Shown here: in pieces, positions 1 through 8,309 of the stretch
Numbering within the stretch: position 1 is the stretch's first letter
How the letters are laid out: each line of letters opens with the position of its first letter
Source of the DNA: Sphingobium soli
Lineage (GTDB): Bacteria; Pseudomonadota; Alphaproteobacteria; Sphingomonadales; Sphingomonadaceae
Assembly (NCBI RefSeq): GCF_020782245.1
Contig: NZ_JAJGNP010000004.1
Coordinates: forward strand, 248,001 to 312,000
DNA length: 64,000 nucleotides
Direction of reading: 5' to 3'
Notes under the pieces: model-generated
The model's input: the letters and a program-made list of their open reading frames with translations, nothing else
Told to the model about the DNA's origin: nothing
The model's database searches: none
Program-made: the position numbers and the translations under genes

Positions 1-2
1 TG

Positions 3-635
3 CTGATTGAAGGCGAGGACGATATTCGCGCGCTGCCCTGGCACCAGCGCCGCACCCGGCTGGAGGCATTGGCGCCCACGCTCGATCCACACCGCTTCGA
101 TCTGTCGCAAGTGATCGAGGCTGCGGACTTCGCCGCCCTCGCCAACATCCGCGCCGGTGCCCGCGATGCCGCGATCGAGGGGGTGATGCTCAAACGCCGC
201 GACAGCCCCTATGTCGCCGGACGCAAGGCCGCGCTCTGGTATAAGTGGAAGCGCGATCCGCTGACCGCCGACTGCGTCATGATGTATGCTCAGCGCGGCC
301 ACGGCAAAAGATCGTCTTTCTATTCCGACTATACGTTCGGCTGCTGGACCCCAGAGGGTGAATTGCTGCCCGTGGGCAAGGCCTATTCGGGATTCACCGA
401 CGAAGAACTGAAATGGCTCGACCGCTTCGTCCGCCAGAATACTGTCAATCGCTTCGGCCCGGTGCGGGAGGTGGAAAAGACGCTGGTGCTGGAGGTTGCG
501 TTCGACAGCATCCACGACAGCAAGCGTCACAAGTCCGGCCTGGCCATGCGCTTCCCACGCATCGCCCGTATCCGCAAGGACAAGCCCGCGCATGAGGCGG
601 ATATGATTGAGGGGCTAAGAAAGCTGGTGGTCTAG
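3..635 (+). CDS. ATP-dependent DNA ligase, 3' end (partial)
   Basis: C-terminal part of an ATP-dependent DNA ligase; the frame is open to the left edge, so the N-terminus with the catalytic lysine is missing. Visible are nucleotidyltransferase motif IV (EGVMLK, about 174-191) and motif V (KWKRDP, about 243-260), followed by an OB-fold region with RGHGKRSSFYSDYTFG and a closing KSGLAMRFPRIARIR segment. This pattern fits the so-called cisplatin damage response ligase (LigB/LigC-like) of proteobacteria, which seals nicks using ATP and is usually next to a ligase-associated exonuclease and DEXH helicase. Those partners would lie upstream and cannot be checked. The subfamily name is inferred from remembered sequence. 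Confidence 0.85.
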   Translation: MIEGEDDIRALPWHQRRTRLEALAPTLDPHRFDLSQVIEAADFAALANIRAGARDAAIEGVMLKRRDSPYVAGRKAALWYKWKRDPLTADCVMMYAQRGHGKRSSFYSDYTFGCWTPEGELLPVGKAYSGFTDEELKWLDRFVRQNTVNRFGPVREVEKTLVLEVAFDSIHDSKRHKSGLAMRFPRIARIRKDKPAHEADMIEGLRKLVV

Positions 636-644
636 AATCGGAAA

Positions 645-676
645 GCGGCCGGCCCGCATGCAGTCGGGTCGGCCGC
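645..676. terminator. Bidirectional terminator-like hairpin
   Basis: A 12-bp stem (gcggccggcccg, 645-656, with cgggtcggccgc, 665-676; one G-U pair) lies between two convergent genes. There is no long T run, so strength is uncertain. Confidence 0.5.
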
Positions 677-698
677 CTCCCTCACATCATCGGAACGG

Positions 699-1256
699 TC
701 AGGGCATCAGCACCGTATCGATGACATGGATAACGCCGTTCGACTGATTGACATCTGCGATGGTCACCATCGATTTGCCGCCCTTAGCATCGGTCAGATA
801 GACAGAATTGCCTTCCACCCATGCCGTCAGCGGTTCGCCCTGAACGGTCGTGAGCATCGCCTTGCCGCCATTGGCCTTGGCCTGCGCGATCAGGTCGGCC
901 GCGTTCAGCTTGCCCGGCACGACATGATAGGTCAGGATCTTGGTCAGGTCGGCCTTGTTCTCAGGCTTCAGCAATGTGTCGACCGTGCCGGCGGGCAGCT
1001 TGGCAAAGGCGGCATTGGTCGGCGCGAACACGGTGAAGGGACCAGAACCTTTCAGCGTATCGACCAGGCCAGCCGCTTTCACCGCCGCAACCAGCGTGGT
1101 GTGATCCTTCGAATTGACCGCGTTGTCGATGATATCTTTGGTCGGCGACATGGCCGCTCCCCCGACCATGGGGTTGGTCGCCGTCTGGGCCATTGCCCCG
1201 CCGCTGACGGATAGCAACGCGCCGGCCAGCGCGATCGTTAGGGTGGATACTTTCAT
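699..1256 (-). CDS. Secreted fasciclin (FAS1) domain protein
   Basis: 185-residue protein with a Sec signal peptide (residues 1-23, cleavage after AMA before QTAT) and a single FAS1 domain filling the rest. The FAS1 hallmarks are visible: [15 protein letters not shown] in the first conserved block and [13 protein letters not shown] at the C-terminus (H2 block). Bacterial single-FAS1 proteins are periplasmic or surface proteins linked to adhesion or to carotenoid/lipid binding; no specific role can be read here. It is divergently transcribed from the polyamine gene at 1452 and convergent with the ligase. The length is normal for single-domain family members. Confidence 0.9.
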   Translation of the reverse strand: MKVSTLTIALAGALLSVSGGAMAQTATNPMVGGAAMSPTKDIIDNAVNSKDHTTLVAAVKAAGLVDTLKGSGPFTVFAPTNAAFAKLPAGTVDTLLKPENKADLTKILTYHVVPGKLNAADLIAQAKANGGKAMLTTVQGEPLTAWVEGNSVYLTDAKGGKSMVTIADVNQSNGVIHVIDTVLMP

Positions 1257-1379
1257 GTCGTCATCCTTCCTCTGTCACTCCCCGTCATGCGAGGATGCTG
1301 ACATTACGCGCCAGCCGGCGGGAGGATGCGCGACTGCCCCAAAGGACAGGCCGGATGGCCCGCCCAGGCGCATCTGACT

Positions 1380-1407
1380 TTGCGCTGTCATGCCCGCACC
1401 CTATATG
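1380..1407 (+). promoter_or_regulatory. Possible promoter for the carboxynorspermidine synthase gene
   Basis: TTGCGC (1380-1385), a 16-bp spacer, then TATATG (1402-1407), about 45 bp before the start. Each hexamer matches the consensus at about 4 of 6 positions. The rest of the 195-bp divergent gap (1257-1451) shows no other structure I can support. Confidence 0.25.
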
Positions 1408-1451
1408 GACGCTTTCGCGCGGGCACGCGCAGCAGGCATATGGAGACACAA

Positions 1452-2657
1452 TTGAGCAAGGTTCTGGTCATCGGCGCGGGCGGCGTCGGTTCTGTCGCGG
1501 TCCACAAGATGGCGATGAACAGCGACATATTCAGCCATATCACGCTGGCCAGCCGCCGCATCGTCAGTTGCGAAAAGGTCGCCGAATCGGTGAAGGCGCG
1601 CACGGGCGTCACCATCGACGTGGCGCAGGTCGATGCCGACAATGTGGACGAGACGATCGCGCTCATTGAGAAGGTCCAGCCAAAACTCGTCGTGAACCTG
1701 GCCCTGCCCTATCAGGATCTGGCGATCATGGACGCCTGCCTCGCGACCAGGACCGACTATCTCGACACCGCCAATTACGAACCGCGCGACACCGCCAAGT
1801 TCGAATATAGCTGGCAGTGGGCCTATCAGGAGCGCTTCAAGGACGCCGGCATCATGGCGCTGCTGGGTTCGGGCTTCGACCCCGGCGTTACCAGCGTCTT
1901 CGCCAGCTACATCAAGAAGCATCTGCTCGACCGGATCGACACGCTCGACATTCTGGATTGCAATGGCGGCGATCATGGCCAGCATTTTGCCACCAACTTC
2001 AACCCCGAGATCAACATCCGCGAAGTGACCGCGCCCTCGCGCCACTGGGCGAACGGCGAATGGGTCGAAGGGCCGGCACTCAGCCACAAGCAGGTCTTCG
2101 ACTTCGACCAGGTCGGCGAGAAGAACATGTACCTCATGTATCATGAGGAACTGGAAAGCCTTGCCACCCACTATCCCGAAATCAAGCGCATCCGTTTCTG
2201 GATGACCTTTGGAGACGCGTATCTCAAACATCTCGAAGTGCTCCAGAATGTCGGCATGACCCGGATCGACCCGGTCATCTATAATGGCCAGGAAATCATC
2301 CCGCTCCAGTTCCTCAAGGCCGTGCTGCCCGAACCGTCGAGCCTGGGCTCGACCACCAAGGGCAAGACCAACATTGGCGACATCGCGACGGGTCAAAAGG
2401 ATGGTCAGGAAAAGACCGTCTATGTCTATAATATCTGCGATCATGAGGACGCCTATGCCGAAACCGGCAACCAGGCGGTCAGCTACACGACGGGCGTGCC
2501 CGCGATGATCGGCGCGGCCATGATGCTGACCGGCGCCTGGCGCGGAGAAGGCGTGTTCAACATCGAACAGTTCGATCCCGATCCCTTCATGGACATGCTG
2601 AACAAGCACGGCCTGCCCTGGCAGGTGAAGGAACTGGACGCGCCGCTCGACTTCTGA
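1452..2657 (+). CDS. Carboxynorspermidine synthase / saccharopine dehydrogenase family
   Basis: Rossmann-fold reductase of the saccharopine dehydrogenase family. Placement directly before nspC indicates carboxy(nor)spermidine dehydrogenase, which condenses L-aspartate semialdehyde with putrescine or diaminopropane using NADPH. The N-terminus KVLVIGAGGVGS is the dinucleotide-binding glycine motif, and MALLGSGFDPGVTSVFA is a conserved family block. I chose TTG 1452 because GGAGA sits 6 nt upstream and family members start MSKVLVIGAGG; an in-frame ATG at 1440 would add four residues. The protein is about 401 residues, normal for the family. It is cytoplasmic. The function is inferred from context plus family. 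Confidence 0.85.
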   Translation: MSKVLVIGAGGVGSVAVHKMAMNSDIFSHITLASRRIVSCEKVAESVKARTGVTIDVAQVDADNVDETIALIEKVQPKLVVNLALPYQDLAIMDACLATRTDYLDTANYEPRDTAKFEYSWQWAYQERFKDAGIMALLGSGFDPGVTSVFASYIKKHLLDRIDTLDILDCNGGDHGQHFATNFNPEINIREVTAPSRHWANGEWVEGPALSHKQVFDFDQVGEKNMYLMYHEELESLATHYPEIKRIRFWMTFGDAYLKHLEVLQNVGMTRIDPVIYNGQEIIPLQFLKAVLPEPSSLGSTTKGKTNIGDIATGQKDGQEKTVYVYNICDHEDAYAETGNQAVSYTTGVPAMIGAAMMLTGAWRGEGVFNIEQFDPDPFMDMLNKHGLPWQVKELDAPLDF

Positions 2658-2673
2658 CGATCCCACGCAGGAT

Positions 2674-2754
2674 CGTCATCCCGGCGAAGGCTGGGATCTC
2701 GTGCGGCATCGCCGTGCCCTCTCGCCTGAGACCCCAGCCTCCGCTGGGGTGACG
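2674..2754. repeat. REP-like palindromic intergenic element
   Basis: Two 27-bp arms, 2674-2700 and 2728-2754, are inverted copies of one another (about 23/27 matches), and each arm contains its own ccccagcc/ggctgggg core. This looks like the dispersed palindromic element common between sphingomonad genes. It ends inside the nspC leader, so the right arm borders the GGAG ribosome binding site at 2754-2757. Confidence 0.7.
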
Positions 2755-2765
2755 GAGTTATTGTT

Positions 2766-3938
2766 ATGGAAACCCGCGCCGGCGATCCCGCCGCCTTTGC
2801 CCGCTTCGACCTCTACCGCGTGCCCTCGCCCGCCTTTGTGGTGGACGAGGCCGCGATCCGCCGCAACCTTTCGATCCTGCGCGACATTGGTGATCGCGCT
2901 GGCATCAAAGTGCTGGGCGCGCTCAAGGCTTTTTCCATGTGGTCGCTCGGGCCCGTCATCGGCGAATATCTTGACGGCGTCTGCGCCTCGGGCATCTATG
3001 AAGCGCGCCTCGGCCGAGAGGAATATCGTGGTGAGGTCGCGACCTATTGCGCCGCCTACAAGCCCGATGATCTCGCCGAAATTCTGCGCATTTCCGATCA
3101 TGTCATCTTCAACAGCCCCGGCCAGATCGCACGCCTGAAGCCGGTCATCGACGCTGCACGCAAGGATGGTGTGAACTTCGACATCGGCCTGCGCCTGAAC
3201 CCGCTCCATGCCGAAGGCGAAGTGCCCAAATATGACCCCTCGCAGCCGCATAGTCGGCTCGGCTTTCCGGTCGATCAGTTGCGGCCGGAGCATCTGGAAG
3301 GCGTGGATGGCCTCCACATCCATAATCTGTGCGAACAGGATTTCCTCCCGCTCCAGCGCACCTGGGCGGCGATCGAATCGCGCGTCATGCCCCACGTTGC
3401 CAATCTTAAATGGCTGAATTTTGGCGGCGGCCACCATGTTACCCGCGCCGACTACCAGATCGACGACCTCGTCGCCTTTCTTCAGACCATCAAGGCGCAG
3501 ACCGGGCTCGATCTCTATATCGAACCCGGCGAAGCTATGGCGCTGGACGCGGGCATATTGGTCGGCGAAATCCTGGACGTCATCGACAATGGCATGCCCG
3601 TCGCTATCACCGACATCAGCGCCACCTGCCACATGCCTGACGTGATCGAAGCGCCCTATCGCCCCGCCATGTTGCATGAGGACAGCAACGGTCCCGTGAC
3701 CCGGCTCGGCGGCCCGTCCTGTCTGGCAGGCGACATCATCGGCGACTATCGAGTCCCCGGTGGCGCAGAGCCGGGCGCGCGTATCGCCTTCCTGGATCAG
3801 GCCCATTATTCGATGGTGAAGACCAACACCTTCAACGGCGTGCCCCTGCCATCCATCTGGCTTTGGAACAGCGACACGGACGAACTCAAGGAAATCCGGT
3901 CCTTTTCCTACGCTGATTTCAAGGCCCGTCTCTCCTGA
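2766..3938 (+). CDS. nspC: Carboxynorspermidine decarboxylase
   Basis: 390-residue fold-type III PLP enzyme that decarboxylates carboxy(nor)spermidine to (nor)spermidine, the last step after the upstream dehydrogenase. Lys54 in the VLGALKAFS block is the expected PLP lysine. LNFGGGHHVTR (about 217-227) is the phosphate-binding glycine loop, EPGEAMA (about 253) is conserved, and SATCHMPDV (Cys near 288) is the catalytic cysteine/aspartate region from the other subunit. Length and domain order match the family. GGAG lies 8 nt before the ATG. The 108-bp gap to the preceding gene holds a palindromic repeat, so the two genes may or may not share a transcript. Confidence 0.93.
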   Translation: METRAGDPAAFARFDLYRVPSPAFVVDEAAIRRNLSILRDIGDRAGIKVLGALKAFSMWSLGPVIGEYLDGVCASGIYEARLGREEYRGEVATYCAAYKPDDLAEILRISDHVIFNSPGQIARLKPVIDAARKDGVNFDIGLRLNPLHAEGEVPKYDPSQPHSRLGFPVDQLRPEHLEGVDGLHIHNLCEQDFLPLQRTWAAIESRVMPHVANLKWLNFGGGHHVTRADYQIDDLVAFLQTIKAQTGLDLYIEPGEAMALDAGILVGEILDVIDNGMPVAITDISATCHMPDVIEAPYRPAMLHEDSNGPVTRLGGPSCLAGDIIGDYRVPGGAEPGARIAFLDQAHYSMVKTNTFNGVPLPSIWLWNSDTDELKEIRSFSYADFKARLS

Positions 3939-3959
3939 GGCACGGCTGACGGCAAGCCA

Positions 3960-4089
3960 CGCAACAAAATTTCTACCGATGCTTTACAGAGGGGAGCCCG
4001 CCGCATATATCGGCCGTCCGCTGCCCCATGGGACTTCCACCGCAAGGCAGCTTTTTTACTGCCAACGACTACACTGGAGGTCCCTTGAA
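3960..4089 (+). promoter_or_regulatory. Structured leader that can hide the ribosome binding site (speF-motif-like)
   Basis: The leader before the decarboxylase has gggacttcca (4030-4039) able to pair over 10 bp (one G-U) with tggaggtccc (4075-4084), which contains the GGAGG ribosome binding site (4076-4080). A second hairpin, ggcag (4046-4050) with ctgcc (4059-4063), is nested inside. Upstream, gccg-catata-tcggc forms another small stem. The speF RNA motif is known upstream of ornithine decarboxylase genes in Alphaproteobacteria. Location, target gene and architecture fit it, but identity with that motif is inference. Polyamine-sensitive translation control is the likely role. Confidence 0.65.
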
Positions 4090-5298
4090 TTGCACAAGCA
4101 TCCTAGCGCGCTGGGGGTAGCGACCACCCTCAAACCGGCAGCACCGGTAACGCTGATTCGCCCCGAAGCCGCTGCTCGGGCCGCCCGCTTCTTTGCTGAG
4201 AAGTTTCCGGGTCGCTCACTTTATGCGGTTAAGGCAAATCCGTCTCCTGATCTGATCCGCACTCTGTTCGCATCGGGCATCACGCATTTCGACGTGGCCT
4301 CGATCGCTGAGGTGCGTCTGGTTGCCGAAGCGCTTGCCGGGCAGGATGGCGCGAAGCTGTGCTTCATGCATCCCGTCAAGGCAGAGGAAGCCATTGCCGA
4401 AGCCTATCATGTTCATGGCGTGCGCACCTTCTCGCTCGACACAATCGACGAGCTGGACAAGATCATGCGCGCGACTGGCCATGCGACCGATCTGGAATTG
4501 TGCGTTCGCCTGCGCGTGTCGTCGGAACATGCCGAACTCAGCCTGGCGTCCAAATTCGGCGCTGAACTGGGCGAAACCCGCGAATTGCTGATGGCCACGC
4601 GTCAGGCCGCCGATGCGCTCGGCATCTGCTTCCATGTCGGCAGCCAGGCGATGAGCCCGCAGGCCTATAGCGACGCCATCGAACGCGTACGCGCGGCGAT
4701 CGTCGATGCGGCCGTCACGGTCGACATCATCGACGTAGGCGGCGGCTTCCCTTCGGTTTATCCTGGCATGGAGCCGGTGTCGCTGGAGCGCTATTTCGAC
4801 GCCATCCACCGCGGTTTCGAAAGCCTGCCGATCAGCTATTCTGCGGAACTGTGGTGCGAACCCGGCCGCGCGCTGTCGGCCGAATATAGCTCGGTCGTGG
4901 TGCGCGTCGAGCGTCGCCGCGGCAATGAACTCTACATCAATGACGGCGCCTATGGCGCGCTGTTCGATGCCGCGCATATCGGCTGGCGCTTTCCGGTCGA
5001 ACTGCTGCGCGAAGAAGCAAGCCTGGAATCGCTGGAGGGCTTTTCCTTTTACGGCCCGACCTGCGACGATATGGACCATATGGTCGGCCCCTTCATGCTC
5101 CCTTCGGACGTGAAGGCCGGCGACTATATCGAGATCGGCATGCTCGGCGCCTATGGCGCGGCCATGCGCACCGGGTTCAACGGCTTTACCTCGGAATCGA
5201 CGATCGAGGTCGAGGATGAGCCGATGGCGAGCCTTTACGCGGAAAACTCGCTGCCCCGCAGGCGCGCGAATGTGGTGAAGCTCGGCTCTTCGCTCTGA
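4090..5298 (+). CDS. Type III PLP-dependent ornithine/lysine decarboxylase
   Basis: About 402-residue fold-type III PLP decarboxylase making putrescine (or cadaverine). Visible are the PLP lysine in LYAVKANPSPD (Lys48), HVGSQ (near 182), the GGGFPS phosphate loop, EPGRALSAEYSS (about 257-268) and the catalytic Cys-Asp pair in GPTCDDMD (Cys325). I chose TTG 4090 because GGAGG ends 9 nt upstream and homology begins soon after. An open frame extends upstream to ATG 3979 but runs through the structured leader. The product would feed putrescine to the carboxynorspermidine pathway encoded just upstream. Substrate choice between ornithine and lysine cannot be settled by eye. Confidence 0.88.
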   Translation: MHKHPSALGVATTLKPAAPVTLIRPEAAARAARFFAEKFPGRSLYAVKANPSPDLIRTLFASGITHFDVASIAEVRLVAEALAGQDGAKLCFMHPVKAEEAIAEAYHVHGVRTFSLDTIDELDKIMRATGHATDLELCVRLRVSSEHAELSLASKFGAELGETRELLMATRQAADALGICFHVGSQAMSPQAYSDAIERVRAAIVDAAVTVDIIDVGGGFPSVYPGMEPVSLERYFDAIHRGFESLPISYSAELWCEPGRALSAEYSSVVVRVERRRGNELYINDGAYGALFDAAHIGWRFPVELLREEASLESLEGFSFYGPTCDDMDHMVGPFMLPSDVKAGDYIEIGMLGAYGAAMRTGFNGFTSESTIEVEDEPMASLYAENSLPRRRANVVKLGSSL

Positions 5299-5310
5299 GC
5301 GACAGAAAAA

Positions 5311-5343
5311 AGGCCCCGCTGGCAGATGCTAGCGGGGCCTTTC
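5311..5343. terminator. Bidirectional Rho-independent terminator
   Basis: Perfect 10-bp stem aggccccgct (5311-5320) with agcggggcct (5331-5340), an A run before and a short T-rich tail after. It serves the decarboxylase gene on the plus strand and the convergent methyltransferase gene on the minus strand. Confidence 0.85.
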
Positions 5344-5344
5344 T

Positions 5345-6562
5345 CTATTTGCGGAAGATGCCGACCAGTTCGACATGAGTCGACCAGCGGAACTGGCCTA
5401 CCGGCCTGACGCTTTCCAGCCGATAGCCCGCTGCCGTCAGATGCGCCGCATCCCGCGCAAAGCTGGCAGGGTTGCAGGACACATAGGCGATTGTCGGCAC
5501 ATCCGCCTTCGCCAGCTGCAACACCTGCTCCCGCGCACCCGCACGTGGGGGATCGAGAATGACGGCGGCAAAGCGATTTAGCTCCTCAGGTGTCAATGGC
5601 CGCCGAAACAGGTCGCGATGATCGGCGGCCAGCCGCCGTTGCGCCCGGCCCGCCGCCATCTTGAGTTGAAGAATCACATCACGCGCGGCCTCCGCCGCAT
5701 AGACGGGCCTCCCTTCGCCAGCAGCCAAAGCAAAGGTGCCAAGTCCGCAAAACAGGTCTGCGACCGCGCCTGTTGCCGGCAAAGCAGCGCGCACTGCATC
5801 GGTCAAGGCCGCCTCCCCGTCTGGCGTCGCCTGGAGGAATGAAAAAGGCGGAAACGCCACCGGCACACCGCCGAAGCTGATTGTTGCCGCGTCCGGCTCC
5901 CAGCGTGTCTGCGGCCCGTCCCCCTCGTCGATCGTCAGCCGCGCCAATCCATGCATCCGGGCAAAATCGCCCAGCCCTTCGTCCGCCGCCAGCCCCTCGA
6001 CCCGCACGCCCTCCAGCAGCAGGTCAACGCCCTGATCGATCAGGGACATCTTCACATGCGCCGCCCGCTTGTCCGGCAAGATCAGCGCCAGCAAGGATCG
6101 CAGAGGGTCCACCAGCGCAAACAATCTGGGGTCGAGCACAGCGCACATCTGAAGGTCGATCAGGCGATGACTGCCCTCCTCGGCGAAGCCGATCGTCACG
6201 CGCTTGCCCGCCCTAGCCGCGCGCAGCGATGCGCGCCGCCGCGTCATTGGCGGAGACAGATGCGGCGGCAGCACCGTGGCCGCCGTCACGCCCTGACCCG
6301 CCAATGCGCCGACCACCCGCGCGATTACGAAATCGGCATAGCTTTCCTCGTCCAGATGCTGGAGCTGGCAGCCCCCGCAGGCCGGAAAGTGGGTGCAGGG
6401 CGGCTGCGCATGATGGACACCAAAGACGACAGTTCCATCGGGCAGCACCCGGTCGCCCGGCGCTGTCAGGGGCACATGCCGCCCGTTGCCGGTGACGCCA
6501 TCACCGCGCGCGGCAATCCGGATGATGCTGTCGGCTTCGCTGTCTGTCTTGCTATCGGTCAC
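5345..6562 (-). CDS. Class I SAM-dependent RNA methyltransferase (RlmD/TrmA family)
   Basis: 405-residue RNA m5U methyltransferase of the RumA/RlmC/RlmD group, acting on rRNA or tRNA uridines with S-adenosylmethionine. Four cysteines expected to bind a 4Fe-4S cluster are present (Cys56, 62, 65 in CTHFPACGGCQLQ and Cys140). The SAM loop is VADLFCGLGTFALA (about 268-281), then LDPPRAGA (about 336-343), and the catalytic nucleophile is Cys363 in YVSCNPASFARD. Length is slightly short because the N-terminal TRAM domain is reduced. It overlaps the upstream NAD(P)HX-repair gene by 4 nt, indicating an operon. Whether the target is 23S U1939, U747 or tRNA U54 cannot be told. Confidence 0.88.
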   Translation of the reverse strand: MTDSKTDSEADSIIRIAARGDGVTGNGRHVPLTAPGDRVLPDGTVVFGVHHAQPPCTHFPACGGCQLQHLDEESYADFVIARVVGALAGQGVTAATVLPPHLSPPMTRRRASLRAARAGKRVTIGFAEEGSHRLIDLQMCAVLDPRLFALVDPLRSLLALILPDKRAAHVKMSLIDQGVDLLLEGVRVEGLAADEGLGDFARMHGLARLTIDEGDGPQTRWEPDAATISFGGVPVAFPPFSFLQATPDGEAALTDAVRAALPATGAVADLFCGLGTFALAAGEGRPVYAAEAARDVILQLKMAAGRAQRRLAADHRDLFRRPLTPEELNRFAAVILDPPRAGAREQVLQLAKADVPTIAYVSCNPASFARDAAHLTAAGYRLESVRPVGQFRWSTHVELVGIFRK

Positions 6563-7950
6563 AATCGCGCGGCGATAGCCGCTGGCAGCGCGTCAAGCAA
6601 ATCATCCGCGACAAAGGCCGGTCGGCAGCGTCGCGCCGCATCGCCGTGCAGCCAAACCGCCTGACAGGCGGCACGGAATGGATCGCCCGTCACCGCCAGC
6701 CGCCCAGCCGCCAGCCCCGCCAGCACATCGCCTGTCCCGGCGGTCGATAGCCAGCTCGACGCACCCACCGCGACCGCCACGCGACCATCAGGCGCGGCCA
6801 CGACGCTATCTGCGCCCTTGTAGACGATGATGGCTCCAGACCTGTTGGCCGCAGCGCGGGCACGATCAATCTTGCTGCCTGACAACTGTCCAAACATGCG
6901 CCCGAACTCACCTTCATGCGGCGTCAGGATCGCGCCGGACGGAATGGACGGCATATGTTCCTCGGCGAGCAATGTCAGCGCATCCGCATCGATCACCATA
7001 GGATGTCCGCTCTCCAGCGCCGCTTCCAGACGCGCCCGCGCATCAGCGCCAAGGCCCAGGCCCGGCCCCACCAAGAGCGCGGCAATCCGCTGATCGTCCA
7101 GTTCGCTCGCCAGAGCCTCAGGTTGCGCAACGTGCCGATCGATGATGGCATGAAGCCCGCCAGCCGGCCCATCGACAGCCAACCGTCGCACCGCGCCCGC
7201 GCCAGAACGCGCCGCCGCCTCGCTCGCCAACAGGCTCGCCCCCGCCATGCCGCCGCCGATAACGGCCACCAGACCCCGACTATATTTATGCGCGGTAACG
7301 GCCGGAACGGTAAGACCAGGCGCGACCAGGCGCTCGACCTGACTGGCTAGCGGAATGTGGAGCGGCGCCAAAACCAGTCGCCCGCACCGCTCGGCCGCCG
7401 GTTGCAACAGATGCGCCGGCTTCCAGGCTCCCAATGCGATCGTGACGCCAAACCGCGGCACATCCGACAGCAACGTGCCACAGTCGGTCCCCACTCCGCT
7501 TGGCAGGTCGACCGCATAGGAAGCCACTGCGCTCTCCACCAGCGCGCCCAACCTCTGCGCTACCGCCCCGTCCAGCCCGCGGCTCAAGCCAATGCCGAAC
7601 AGGGCGTCCACCACCTGCGTCGCGGGCGCGGTGGTCATCACATCTTCGACCGGCCCATCCCATGCCGCCCGCGCCCGTCGCGCGGAGTCGGTGCCGCTCT
7701 CGCTTAAGGCCGCCACACGCACGGGAACGCCGCGCTCGCGCAGCAACCGCGCAACGACAAAGCCATCCCCGCCATTATTGCCCGGACCGCACAGGACCAA
7801 CAGGTCGCGCCGGTGTCCTGCACGCCAAATGATCTGCGCAACCGCCTTCCCGGCGCATTCCATCAGCGCATAAGGATCGACACCCCTATCGAAAGCCGCC
7901 TGCTCCGCCGCCCGCATCTGCGCTGCCTTCAGAACAGACGCATGGCTCAT
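6559..7950 (-). CDS. nnrDE: Bifunctional NAD(P)H-hydrate epimerase / ADP-dependent dehydratase
   Basis: 463-residue fused repair enzyme. The N-terminal domain (about 1-205, YjeF_N type) epimerises R and S hydrates of NAD(P)H; LCGPGNNGGDGFVVARLL (about 53-70) is its signature. The C-terminal domain (about 215-463) is the ADP-dependent (S)-NAD(P)H-hydrate dehydratase; LTPHEGEFGRM and the late STAGTGDVLAG motif mark it as ribokinase-like. It acts in the cytoplasm to restore cofactors damaged by heat or by GAPDH. It overlaps by 4 nt with the genes on both sides. The fused architecture is the usual bacterial one. Confidence 0.92.
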   Translation of the reverse strand: MSHASVLKAAQMRAAEQAAFDRGVDPYALMECAGKAVAQIIWRAGHRRDLLVLCGPGNNGGDGFVVARLLRERGVPVRVAALSESGTDSARRARAAWDGPVEDVMTTAPATQVVDALFGIGLSRGLDGAVAQRLGALVESAVASYAVDLPSGVGTDCGTLLSDVPRFGVTIALGAWKPAHLLQPAAERCGRLVLAPLHIPLASQVERLVAPGLTVPAVTAHKYSRGLVAVIGGGMAGASLLASEAAARSGAGAVRRLAVDGPAGGLHAIIDRHVAQPEALASELDDQRIAALLVGPGLGLGADARARLEAALESGHPMVIDADALTLLAEEHMPSIPSGAILTPHEGEFGRMFGQLSGSKIDRARAAANRSGAIIVYKGADSVVAAPDGRVAVAVGASSWLSTAGTGDVLAGLAAGRLAVTGDPFRAACQAVWLHGDAARRCRPAFVADDLLDALPAAIAARL

Positions 7951-8309
7951 TGCGCCGGACCGGCGATCTTCACCGGTAGCCGATAGCGATCATCGCCCAC
8001 GCTGGCTTCGAGCATATGATCGCCAACTATGCGCAACTGCACAGCTTCCGCGCCATCGGCCTCCTTCAGTCCGCGCCCATCGGCCAGGACGCGGAATCGG
8101 CGAAAACCACCATCCGGGTGACGGATCGTCAGCACGTCGCCATCGCGCTCCAACATGCAATCGGGCGACCAGTTCTGCGCTCCTCCAATGCTGCACACCG
8201 GCGTGTCATCGCCCTGCGCCGTTGCCGCCTCCTGCTCAGCAGCCGTCCGATCGCCGCTACAGGCCGCAAGCAGCGGCAGCAGACAAAGGCCGGGGAACAG
8301 ACGCGTCAT
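7947..8309 (-). CDS. Small putative lipoprotein
   Basis: About 120 residues with an N-terminal hydrophobic segment and a lipobox (LPLLAAC), so it should be lipidated and membrane anchored. The mature part has two further cysteines (CSIGG...CMLE), possibly a disulfide, and a beta-rich region DVLTIRHPDGGFRRFRVL. I chose ATG 8309 because it forms an ATGA overlap with the upstream gene; an upstream ATG at 8327 would add six residues. It also overlaps the NAD(P)HX-repair gene by 4 nt. I do not recognise a family and assign no function. Confidence 0.75.
   Translation of the reverse strand: MTRLFPGLCLLPLLAACSGDRTAAEQEAATAQGDDTPVCSIGGAQNWSPDCMLERDGDVLTIRHPDGGFRRFRVLADGRGLKEADGAEAVQLRIVGDHMLEASVGDDRYRLPVKIAGPAQ

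Noticed and set aside
1401..2666. 421-codon open frame on the minus strand
   Set aside because: Mirror of the carboxynorspermidine synthase gene, which has family motifs on the plus strand.
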